64,000 nucleotides of DNA, taken from positions 61,275-125,274 of the forward strand of contig CACRSC010000008.1 in NCBI GenBank assembly GCA_902651635.1. Reading direction: 5' to 3'. Position numbers and translations under genes: made by a program. Under the pieces are notes generated by a model. The model was not told where the DNA came from, ran no database searches, and saw only the letters and a list, made by a program, of their open reading frames with translations. The DNA is from Mastigamoeba balamuthi (lineage: Eukaryota > Evosea > Mastigamoebida > Mastigamoebidae). This document shows, piece after piece, positions 45,207 to 55,386 of the stretch (the stretch's first letter is position 1; every line of letters begins with the position of its first letter).

Positions 45207-45514
45207 GTGTGGAAGGTCTGATGGCGTGGCCTTGTGATGCTTCGCATGCTTCCAGAAGTGTACCCCAAGCTCGCAGCGAAAATGCATAATTAGTTTTCGC
45301 GAACAAGGAGTTTTCTGCGAGTTTTCAATTTTCTTATGCCGAATACGGTGATTCCCCCACTTGTACTCAAATGGTGATTTTGTATTGCACAAGCCTCCCT
45401 TTCAGTCAGGTTTTGGCCCTGGCATCTGCAATCCGTAGGCCATGAAGGACTCGTCGGCGAACCCACCAGCGAAAGGGGAGTAATTCGTTCCGCCACGTTG
45501 GCGTGTCGGGGACC

Positions 45515-45622
45515 GAATTTCCAGTAATTCCTTCAGAAGCACCACAGCAATTTGCCTCCCTCGGCAATCCCGATAAGCGCATCTCTCATTCACTGTGACG
45601 TGTGGCCCGTCGAGGCGCCGCC
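45515..45622 (-). promoter_or_regulatory. Conserved upstream block of copy E
   Basis: GAATTTCCAGTAATTCC, TTCAGAAGCACCACAGC and CACTGTGACGTGTGGCCCGT. The TGACGT core is about 426 bases before the copy E ATG. This block and that of copy C are almost identical over 100 bases. Confidence 0.6.
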
Positions 45623-46226
45623 ATGCGTTCCATAAGCGGCAGCATGCGCCTCTCGTGCGTTGGCGACGGGTTTCAGTGACTTCTTTCTTGCGAGAACGGC
45701 CAGCACAAGCACGAAGACAGCCCGTCATTGTTGGTGCTCTTTGTATGACTCGCCCGAGCCATTCTCGAGGGCCCGAAAAATGGAGAAAAGCGAGGCCGAG
45801 TCCATCTTTATGAGAGAGAATTGTCTGTCACAGCACCCCACATGCCCTCGAGAAATGCTACGCCGGAAGAAGCATTCATTAGGGGCAGTGTTATCACACC
45901 TTTATATCCTGCATGCACATCTCCGTGTGTTCTCTGCGAGGAGTGGTATTGTTGTGGGGTGTTTGTCAGGTAATGTGGATTGCTGAATCTCAACTTCAGA
46001 ATCCTGAGAATTCCTTGAAGCAGCCCCACAATGGTGCCCAAGTTCTGTGCTACTGTTGGTGATCATAGGCTAGAGACTGACTTGGCCCAGAAGCACGCAA
46101 CCTGAGCCCCCCTTCGGAAGCCTTCCGACACCCAGGGGTCCACATGTTACGTACAAACGTATGTCAATACAGCTCGCTAGTGTTATATTGATGATGTGCG
46201 TCTGAAAATCTTCTTTCCCAAGGTCA

Positions 46227-47496
46227 CTAGTGGTCCTGCTCTGTTGGACGGCCCACGAGTTCAGGTTGCTGCTGTTGCTGCGACCACAGGGAGCCCGTCA
46301 CCTGGGCCACCAGTCCCTGCACCAGCAGGTTCCCCATCCCTCCCGCCCCGCTCAGGAACCGCGCGATCTCCGCGTCTGTCAGCAGCGCCGACTCCCTCCT
46401 GCTGAACCTCGCCACCACGATGATCAGGTCTGCCCACGCCAGCGTCAGCCTGGGCCCGACACAAGGGGAGCTTTGGGCGGGGTGTTCGGGGGAGATGTCG
46501 TCACCTTCGAACTGTGTGAGCTCCTGGGAGAGCAGGTGCGGCATCTGCGAGAGCTGCAGCTGCAGCGTGCACTTGATGAGGTCGATGAGGTTCCAGAGCG
46601 ACGGCGCTGCCCGCAGGACCCGCACCACCACCACGGCGGGCCCCGGCGTCCCTGGCGTATCCCGGGAGTCGGCAACGACGCTCTCGAGGCTCGCTTCCGG
46701 CTCCCAGTCGGGTGACTGCAGCACCGGGGCCGTTTGTGGCGCAGGCGTGGCAGCGGGCACGGGCGAGACGACGGGGTTGGAGCGGCTCCTGCGCGGCACG
46801 AAGCGGGCGAGCACCTTGAAGGGCTGCGTGGCGACCTGGACGTCGCCGATGAGGGTGGCCAGGCAGACCTGCGATCTCAGGTGCAGGCTGGACGAGCTGC
46901 AGCGCGCCTGCACGAGGAATAGCAGCCGCTCGGGCGTGGCGGTGTTCCTCAGGGCCGCCAGGGTCTCGTCCGTGGGGCCGGCAATGTGCACCGGCTTTCC
47001 GCATCGTTCGCACGAGACCTCTGTTGCGGGCGATTGTCAGGTCCCGCCGTTGTCTTTTAACCATCTCGTTTCGGGGAAACTAGACCAATGTATGGCAAAA
47101 ACTGAGACGTATGTGAAAGCCACTTTTGGAAGAGTGGGGGGGTGTACCGTCCATCCGGCCTGGGTAGCAGCACCGCGCCCTCATGACGGCGGCCACGAGT
47201 TCTCGTCCACCGAGCTGGCGGTCGGCCAGCCACTGGCTGCCCACGTCCAGCAGCAGCTGTTGGTGGTGCGTGCGGTGTGGGAAAAGGATATCGGCGTGTG
47301 GACGTGCCCGGGGGGGGGAGACGGCGTGGGCTCTCACAGTGGAGTTGCGGTGCTTGCAGAGACGCGTGTCCTGCAGGACCAGCGTCGGCCCGCGGCACGG
47401 GTCGGTCCTCTCGAGGGGATCCAGCAGCAGGTCAGCCTCGAGCTGTGGGGCTCCTGCCGTCGCGTGTGTGCAGTGCAGCTGCTCAGCCATCCGCAT
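46227..47496 (-). CDS. Multicopy-family protein, array copy F
   Basis: Intact copy from the ATG at 47496 (MRMAEQLHCTHATAGAPQLE), with exon 2 LLLDVGSQWLADRQLGGREL and RARCCYPGRMD, exon 3 and 4 nearly identical to copy E, ending VGRPTEQDH. It is the upstream-most member of the array. Frame kept at all three joins. Conserved upstream block at 47788-47902. Confidence 0.8.
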
Positions 47497-47787
47497 TTTT
47501 CGCAGGAACAGTCACCAACCGTGTGCGAATAAATAACAATGTGGAAGACGCGATGGCGTCTGTGATCGGGTTTTGTGCGGCATGGAGTGTAGCCCGAGCG
47601 ACTCAACTTTCCGTTCCACGAAAATGCACGCCCGCCTACGCAGGCTCGCCCAGGACGGGTCTCGAACAGTTGGCTGCGGGAGTGCGCGCTGAGACTCGTT
47701 GGCGCCGCCGGCCACGTCGGCCTCGTGGCGGGGCCCAGCAGTGAAAAAAACCGGGTTGCGATAAGCCGAAATAGAGTCTCGGGGCTC

Positions 47788-47902
47788 GTATTTCGCACCA
47801 CTTTTTTCCTTTAGAAGCGCCGAAGAGGTTTACCCTTCTTCGGTTTTTTCCTGAGCGGTGGATTTCTCTCTCACTGTGACGTGTGGCAAGTCGAAGCGCC
47901 GC
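47788..47902 (-). promoter_or_regulatory. Conserved upstream block of copy F
   Basis: The most diverged block of the five array copies: the palindrome is lost, but TTTAGAAGCGCC and CTCACTGTGACGTGTGGCAA remain in the same order. The TGACGT core is about 375 bases before the ATG. Confidence 0.55.
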
Positions 47903-48469
47903 CAAGTGCTCCCGAAACGGCATAGAGCATGGGCCTCCCGTGCGCTGGCAGAGGGCTTATGCAACGCTTATTGTGCAAGAGCGGCCGAACCGGAAGGGCA
48001 GCACGATTCTCGTCCAGACGAACACAGCCCCTTTTTCCTGCGAGTGCACCGAATCGGTGATTTATCACTCAGGCCACATACGGGTATGAAGCCAATCGGT
48101 GTTTTACCACTACATAGGGTGCTAACGCCCCGATCGAGGAACCGCCTGGACAATGGCGAAGTCGGTTATTCAGAGCACATTCCGTCGATCCATTCTGCAT
48201 TTGGTTGGGCCTACGTGTCCCACCCGGTTCCTCCAGCTCGTCGCCTTGAAGACCGTCTGTCCCTCGTCTTCCCCGAACGGCACGCAACCCCATCCACCCG
48301 ACTATCAAGCGTGGCGGAGCAAAGCACAAGGGCCAGTCCGAAGAGCAACGCCGCACGTGGAAGCGAACCGTTCGTTCGTGTTTTTTGCTTTTTAAACCCA
48401 GCGAATACGAGCGAAACCGACGCTGAATACGCACAGCGCGATAGAGTATCCTCGCAGCGGGCGGGCCCT

Positions 48470-50620
48470 TCACGGTCGCTTGGCTCCCGCGGCCCTGCCC
48501 TTGGCGCTGGCGCTGCCCGAGCCCTCGATGTCGAACATGCTGAAGTCGTCCTTGAGCTTCTTTCTGCCGCGCTTGCACGGGGGGCACAGCGCGCGCTTGA
48601 GCCGCCAGAGCGTGATGAACACCACGAGCAGCGCGGCGGCGGCCAGCACGCCCAGGATGATCAGGATCAGCGGCAGCCAGAAGTCCTTCCAGTCCTCCTC
48701 GTCGGCGCTGGCGCAGTCCTCCGACACGGCTGGCGCCCGCCCCTTCGTGAGCCGCGTAGTCGAGCAGAGGCCGGAGGGCAGAGGGCATAGTAGACCCACC
48801 GTCGATGGAGAACTGCGTGTCCAGCGTGCAGTTGGCCGACGTGAACGTCGCCGTGTAGAGCGCGGGCCCCAGGACGATCGCCTCGTGCGGCCTGCCGACG
48901 ATGACGGCCCCCGAGGGCACTGCGTTGGCAGAGAGGGCGGCGCGCCCGGCTGAGCTTCTCGGGCCCAGAAGGGGCGGAGCGAGCAGTCCGTACGCGTAAT
49001 TGTGTAGTTGCACGGGCACATGTGGCCCGTCGTCCTGAACACCACGCTGCCGGTCGACTCGCACTGCGGCGGGAAGACGTCGAGGAACGTGACGGGCGCT
49101 GCGAATCGGGAGGGGAAGTGGGTGCGCGTAAGCAGGCGGAAGTGCCCAGGGATGGCGTTTGGCTTTGGGGAGCGCACCGCAGACTCGAAGGCACCGCGAG
49201 GGCTCCGAGTGGCACCGCCAGCCGTCCTCGAGCGTGCAGTTGCTGCTGCAGCCGTCGCCAGACAAGTTACCCCCGTCGTCGCACTGCTCCGCGAGAATCA
49301 CCGCGCCGCCGACGGCCTTGACGACCTCGATGCGGCCGTCCCCACAGACCGCAGGCACGTAGACGTCCACGACTGGCAGAGAGCGTCCGCCGGGTCGTCA
49401 GAGAGGCGGTGGCGAGACAGGAGACGCGCGAGAGGCGTCAGGGGTGGTGAGAGGCGAGGGCGAGAAGCGTGCGAACCGTGCGAGCTTCCGTTGCTGCTGT
49501 CGACGACGACGTAGGGGTCCCTGGCGCCGACGCCGTAGTGCTGTGTGCCCTCCGCGAGGACCTGCTCCGACCACCGCGACGTCACCGCGTCTCTCGCGTG
49601 GGCGGCGACGGCGCCGGTGGCCCTCGAAAGCGCCACCACGAGGTCTCCCGCTCGCGACGTCGCCACGGCCCCGGCGCCGCCTAGGAACGCGAGCAGCTCG
49701 GGCCCGGCCCACGTGCCGTTGCTCAGGCGCCACGCCATGGCGGTCCCCGGGGCGGAGAGCGTCAGCAGCGACTCGGTGGCCGTGATCGATACGTTGCGGG
49801 GCGACAGGGAGGCGAGGCCCGTCTCGAGCGTCTGCACCGCTTCCCAGCCGGTTCCAGCGGTTCTCGAGAGCACGACGACGCCGCCGAGGGTGTCGGCGGC
49901 GAGCACGTGGGGGCCAGAGGCCGCGACGGCGACGAAGGAGGCGTTGGGGCGCGGGCGGATGCGCGTCGAGTTGAGCGGCCCGCCCTCTGTGTAGTTGGAC
50001 AGCTCGGCGGTGCTGAGCTCCCCGGAGGCGCTGAGGAGGACCGCGACGGGGTACTCGAGGTCGGGGCACGCCGCTAGCGCCGCGTGGAGCGTCGGGGAGG
50101 CCGTCATCGTGTGGGCGACGACAGCGAACCCGCGAGACGCGCTGCGCAGCTGCACGAGCTCGGGGCACGCGCTGACGAGCAGGGGCCACTCGAAGGCGGC
50201 CGGAGGGCACGGTGTCGATATGTCCTGCAGGTGCACGAACCTCTGCGGGGCCCTGTGTGCTGCGAACAGCTGCGTGCCTGCGCAGAGAGGGAAAGTGTGA
50301 GCGAAACAGAACCACGGCAGCTGAATATCTGCACGGATAATATCGCGAAGATATTATCTGGAATCCGAGGGTGAGGGTCCAACCTGTCTGCGAGCCGACC
50401 GCAAGGATGTAGCGCCCGGTGGAGGGGTCGGTTGACAGCAGCGCGGGGGAGGCGCAGGTGAGGTTGGCTGGGACCGAGACCGTCTGGACGAGGGCGAGCT
50501 GGGCCGCAGCAGCGCACCAGGACACTGCATTCGTGGCGTGAGGGATGGCTGCGGGGGCGAGGGGGGTGGGTGCAGGGCACAGGAGAGCGCGAGTGCGACA
50601 GTTGCGAACGGCGCGCGCAT
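48470..50620 (-). CDS. Type I membrane protein with DUF4215 Cys-rich repeat (paralogue 2)
   Basis: Multi-exon paralogue of the gene at 15408-17381. Start MRAPFATVALALS is a signal peptide cut by a phase-1 intron, as in the paralogue. The ectodomain (about 50240-49450) has repeated strand patterns with N-glycosylation sites (LSNGTWAG, NASFVAV). The Cys-rich repeat is CGDGRIEVVKAVGG, EQCDDGGNLSGDGCSSNC and EDGWRCHSEPSRC. Then come a further extracellular part (TGHMCPCNYTI), a transmembrane helix (LPLILIILGVLAAAALLVVF) and a basic tail (KRGRKKLKDDFSMFDIEGS). Both paralogues keep an acidic FDM/MFD motif in the tail. Role unknown; surface receptor or adhesin by architecture. Confidence 0.8.
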
Positions 50621-50740
50621 TTCTAGTTGCTGTGTTGGGGGTATTTTTGGGAAGATCCTCGTTATTATGAAGATCTGACCAGAGGAGATTCGAGTATCTT
50701 TCTCAGATTTTCACCCAGCACCCCCGCCGTAACACACATC
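50621..50740. promoter_or_regulatory. Compact divergent promoter
   Basis: Only 120 bases separate the start codons of the DUF4215 paralogue 2 (minus) and the WD40-SAM-U-box gene (plus). Both promoters must lie here or within the genes. Confidence 0.5.
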
Positions 50741-53527
50741 ATGGAGACCAACGCGATCGCTACCGCAGGTCCTCGCGACCCCGATGTCATTCCCGGACCC
50801 ATCATGACCGGCCACGAGGACGCGGTACATTACCCCCTCTTTCGGCACCGCTTTTTGGCGCGTCTGGGCAGCAGCAGCACAACAAACGCCGTCTTTTGTT
50901 GCTCCGGTTTTTTCCGTTTGCCTTCGCCGGTTTTTTTGACCGCGAGCACCGCCTGCAGGTCCTGTGCTGCGCGCTGTCGCCCGACGCGACGACGGTCGTC
51001 TCGGGGTCGCGCGACCACGTGGTGAAGATGTGGAACGCGGAGCTCGGCCGCATCAAGGAGAACCTCAAGGGCCACACGGGCAACGTGGGCCGCGCCTCTC
51101 CCACCGCTTCTCGCGGCCGCTCACGGCGGTTCCGTCCGCGTCTTGCGCGTCGCAGGTCAACTGCTGCGCGTTCAGCCCCGACGGCCAGGTCATCGCCACC
51201 GGGTCTGACGACGAGACGCTGCGCCTGTGGCGCCAGGACGGCCCCACCGCGTCCCTGCAGGGCCACAGCAACTGGGTGCGCTTCCCCCCGCACAGACGCC
51301 TGCCGCTCCCTCCCGCGCGTGCCGCTCGGCGCCTGCGCTGTCGCTTGCGCAAACGAACTCGCATCGGTGTCTGCTGGACGGCTGCGTGCGTGTGCGTGCT
51401 GGTAGTGTATCTGCGAAGCTGTGTCGTTTTTGCGGGGCACTTGCACAGCCCCTGTTTTGTGCTTTGCTCGCGCTTGTCGGGGAGCAATGTACCACCCGCT
51501 CCTGCTTGTTCCCACTCGCCGACTATTGTTGCTGTTCCTCTGCTGTCTCGCAGTTGCTTTTTGTTTCCGTGTTCACTATGTGGGTGGGCACTTGCGCGGA
51601 CACCACGCATCTTCCCCCCCAAAAAACGGTCGACCGGGGCAGCGCTGAGGTGGGGGTTGGCGGTGGTCGAGTGCAGGTTGTGTGCTGCGCGTTCAGCCCG
51701 GACGGTGCGCGGCTGCTGTCGGGGTCGTTCGACATGACGATGCGGCTCTGGAGCGTCGCCGACGGGCAGCCGCTGTCGACGATCCGCGGGCACGCCGACA
51801 CGGTCTGGGGCTGCGCGTGGTCGCCCGATGGCGCGCTCATCGCCAGCGCCTCGGACGACGAGACGGTGCGCCTGTGGAACTCGTGCGACGGCTCGCAGGC
51901 CCGCCTGCTGCGCGGGCACTTCTGCCAGGTCTTCAGCGTCGCCTTCAGCCCCGACGGCTTCACGCTGGCCTCTGGCGGCAACAACGGCGCGGTCAAGCTG
52001 TGGTCGGTGCCCGACGGCAAGGTCCTCTCGACGTTCCAGGCCCACGCCTGCGCCGTCCGCTGCCTCAGGTTCTCTGCCGACGGCACGATGCTCGTCACGG
52101 CCTCGGACGACCGCACCGTCAAGCTCTGGAGCACCATCGACGGCAAGCTCCTCGCCACGCTCTCGGGCCACGAGCTCGCCGTGCGTGCTGGCAGGGGCCC
52201 ACCGAGCAGCCTCTTGCTGAGCAGGGACCCCCTCTCTCTCTCCCCTCTGCTGCGCAGGTGACGGGGTGTGCCCTGTCGGCCGACGGCAAGAAGTTCGTGT
52301 CGAGCTCGTACGACTCGACGGTGCGCCTGTGGACGCTCTCGGGCGACGGCGACGACTCGGTGCTGTCGCGCGCGTGGCAGCGCGGCGTGGTGCTCGAGCG
52401 GACCTCGGGCCCGCTGACGGCCGCCGCCTCGTGGAGGTCGACGCTGTGCGAGATCGCTGCGATCGTCGGCACGCGGTCGGCGCAGTCGGCGGCGATGAAC
52501 AAGGAGATCGAGGAGCTGCGCTACGGCGCCGGAGCCGCGGCCGTCGAGAAGCAGCGCCGGCGCGTCGAGGAGCTCGAGCGCGCGCTCGACGAGGAGCGCA
52601 AGGTCCTCTCGCAGCTCGAGGAGTCCCACCGCAGGGTGCCTTCCAGGAACTCGCAATTCCCGAATTCAGTCTGAATTGCGGTTCCCGCAGGATATGGAGG
52701 GCGAGAAGGACCTCGACAGGAAGGTCCAGGCCGCGTCCAAGGCCGCGCGCGACGCGTCGGAGATGGAGGCCAAGGTCCGCGAGAAGCTGCGCCAGGTCGC
52801 CGAGCGCGAGGCGCAGCTGCGCCACGCGCTCTCCTCGCGCGCCGTCGCGTCGCTCGCGCAGGCCGACGCCTCGGGCCTGCTGCGCGACATCGGCCTCGCC
52901 CGGTGCGCCGACGTGCTCGCCGCCAAGGGCCTCGCCGGCCTCTCGTTCGACGACATGCAGCGCGTGGGCCTCGACTTTGCCGAGCGCAAGAGGCTGCAGA
53001 GGGCCGTCGCCCTCGTCGCCGCCTGCGGGCGCCCGCGCCTGACGAGGCCCGCGGTCGAGCTCGCGGCCGGCGCGGCGCCCGCGGAGCAGCGCCCCAGCGT
53101 CCTGTCCGCGGCGTGGACCGCTGCCGAGGTCGCGGCGTGGCTCGAGTCGTCGGGCGTCGCCCCGGAGGTCCGCGACCAGGTCGCAGCGGCCGGCGTCACG
53201 GGCGAGCAGCTGATGCACGTCGAGGACGCGGACCTCGTGGCGTTCAAGGTCGAGGACGCGGCCGTGAGGCAGAGGGTCGTGCAGCTGGCCTCGGCCCTGC
53301 GCGACGCGCACTACGCCGCCGTCTCGCAGGCGTTCGCGGGCGCGCCAGAGGACGCGTGCCCGCTGACGATGAGGGCCATCGCGGAGCCCGTGCTCGCGTC
53401 CGACGGCGTTGTCTACGAGGCGAACGCCATCCGCGCGTGGTTCGCGGCCAGCAGCGTGTCGCCCGTGACGGGAGCCACTCTCGAGGACAAGACCCTGGTG
53501 CCTGCCCAGAAGCTCTCCGCTCTCTAG
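50741..53527 (+). CDS. WD40-SAM-U-box protein (WDSUB1-like E3 ubiquitin ligase)
   Basis: Multi-exon gene from the ATG at 50741 to the stop at 53527. An N-terminal set of about seven WD40 repeats (for example CCAFSPDGQVIATGSDDETL, VAFSPDGFTLASGGNNGAVK and TLSGHELAV) is followed by a coiled coil (about 52490-52840), two SAM-like domains (LRDIGLARCADVLAAKGLAG and AAWTAAEVAAWLESSGVAPE) and a C-terminal U-box (CPLTMRAIAEPVLASDGVVY, NAIRAWFAA, SPVTGATLEDKTLVPAQKL). The order matches human WDSUB1 (WD40, SAM, U-box), except that two SAM-like units are seen here. U-box proteins recruit E2 enzymes to ubiquitinate partners held by the WD40 propeller. The intron after NWV (about 51277-51674) is unusually long for this window. 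Confidence 0.9.
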
Positions 53528-53700
53528 AACGGAATACACCCAGGGCGGGGCAGCTATATGCTCGCCCTGCTCAGCCCAAGCGTGCTGCAGAGACGTTTTT
53601 GGTTCCATCTCGCGTGCCGAGAACGGCTTCGGTGTGATGGAGTGATTCATCTCGACGCCAGAGATTCAAATGAATCAATTAGCTGTGATTCACACCGCAC

Positions 53701-55386
53701 ATGAGCAGCAGCGAGGGCGAGACAGATCCGCCGGCAGCCAAGGGGGCGCTCTCCGGCATGGTGTTCTCCGCTGTGGGGCGCCTATCGCGCACGCATGCGC
53801 AGATCAGGGACGTGGTGGAGCGCCACGGGGGCCTGGTGGCAGTGGTCCACAGTCACGGCGGGCCGCGTGACGCATCTCCTCTGGGGCGACCGCGCAGAGC
53901 CCTCCGTCCTCGCCGGAGCCACGGCACGTGCCGCCCGCGAGCCCCTGCATGGACAGCGGCCTGTGGCCGTGCGGGAGCAGTTCCTCGAGGCGTGTGTGAG
54001 GGCAGGCGCGCTCGTTGCCCTCCCCATCCTTCCACAGCGGCTCTGATGCTCCCAGCGCAGGCATCAAGGTGGACGAGGCCCCCTACACAGCCGCGGCCAC
54101 ACCCTCCGGCACGGAGAAGAAGCGGCTCGCGATGTCGCCGCCAGACAGCCGCAGCGCCAAGCGAATCAAGTCGGGCAGAGCGTCAGAAGCGACCAGCAGC
54201 GCGCAGGTGACCATCGGGCCCCAGTCCTTGCGCTTCCGGATCGGCGAGCTGGTGCACGTCATGGGGCTCGACGACACCGTCTCCCAGCACGTCGAAGCCG
54301 GCCACTTCTTCTTGAGCAACACCGCCGTGGGTCCGACTGCGGCTCTGAAGGCAAGCAAGCCCTCAACCGGAGGGGTGGGTGGCACAAGAGGGCTCACCAT
54401 GTGTACCAGAATCTCTTCGCTCCGGAGGTGCTACCACACCTGCGTTTCAGGGACAACGCGACGGGCGGCCTCTACTCGTTCGTCATTGCTAAGTTCTGCA
54501 GGCCGACGCGATCCTCGGAGCAGTACACCGACCTGTCGCCGCCCTCGACCCGGGTTCCCGATGTATACGAGGTTGCAGGAGCCCCGGGCGAGCCTCGGTG
54601 GCACCGGCTTCTCCGCGGGGCCCTTGGCAGAGAGCACGCGACGTTCCGTAGACCGCTGGCTGAAGAACTCGGTGCACTGTGCCTCAGCCTCGAGGAGTTT
54701 GCAGTGGTCCGCCTCCTCCCCCAGGCCACAAACACCTTTGAGCAAACACCCTAAGTGAACACTCTCGCGTTTCTGTGACGTTGGAGTGTTATGCAAGAAC
54801 GAGGCCGTGGGCGCTCTCGCCGGTGCAGGTCCTCAAGGGGGTGTACAACTTGTACTCGTTCTTCTGGTGCGTCTCCAACTCCAAGGGCAATGAAGTTCGC
54901 GTGGTGTATCACGACCTCCACGCTAAGAAGGTTTCTTTACACTTCGAGCAGTCCTTGCCTGTGTTTCACCACGAATTCTTATAGGTGCTTGTGACGCCTG
55001 ACGGGACATTCCGCCTTATCGATTTCGGAAACTCGTCCGTCGCATTTATGAAGGAATCAGGCGACGTTACTCTTATCAAGAGATACGGTTGTGAGCTATC
55101 TCTCCAGTTCCTGTTCGTACCGAAACTGCCTCACATGTTTTTTTATCTTTAGCCAGCCAAGAGCCACCGAGAGCCCAGCAGCACGTGCTCCTCGAACAGA
55201 GAAGACCTCAAGGGCATGGTCTTACATGAAATGCAGAAGCTTATCAAGGACAGCTCCATCAGCAAAGAGCTGTCTGATGCACTCAAATGGGCTTCAGCCA
55301 GAGATCAGCTGAGTGCTCTCAAGAAGTCCTGCCTCGAGCATGACGCAGGTATTGCCATCGTCCCTGACTTCTGGCCATTTCCATAA
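53701..55386 (+). CDS. BRCT-domain plus protein-kinase-like protein
   Basis: Start MSSSEGETDPPAAKG. Residues about 20-110 are BRCT-like (SRTHAQIRDVVERHGGLVAV, then in another frame AGRVTHLLWGD and PVAVREQFLEACVRAGALVA). The two halves lie in different frames near 53845; no normal intron fits, so there is either a 1-base error, a sub-20-base intron or a true frameshift. After a Lys/Arg-rich linker, later exons encode SFVIAKFCRPTR, VVYHDLHAKK joined across 54932-54985 to VLVTPDGTFRLIDFGNSS, and EDLKGMVLHEMQKLIKD, the pattern of a kinase catalytic loop and DFG motif. The Asn of the catalytic loop (DLKxxN) is Lys. The 3' half is AT-richer than the 5' half. Exon joins in 54300-54830 are uncertain. 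Confidence 0.55.

Larger units (their letters stand above)
36692..47902 (-). repeat. Tandem gene array, five intact units of 2.2-2.7 kb
   Basis: Copies B to F stand head to tail on the minus strand with start codons at 37946, 40216, 42944, 45164 and 47496, spacings of 2270, 2728, 2220 and 2332 bases. Exons, introns and the block upstream of each ATG are all similar, so whole units were duplicated; exons 3 and 4 are the most alike, which suggests recent conversion. A decayed copy (A) lies just downstream at 35742-36420 and another (G) at 58123-59342. Confidence 0.85.

Noticed and set aside
51065-53650. 861-codon open frame on the minus strand
   Set aside because: Shadow of the WD40-SAM-U-box gene.
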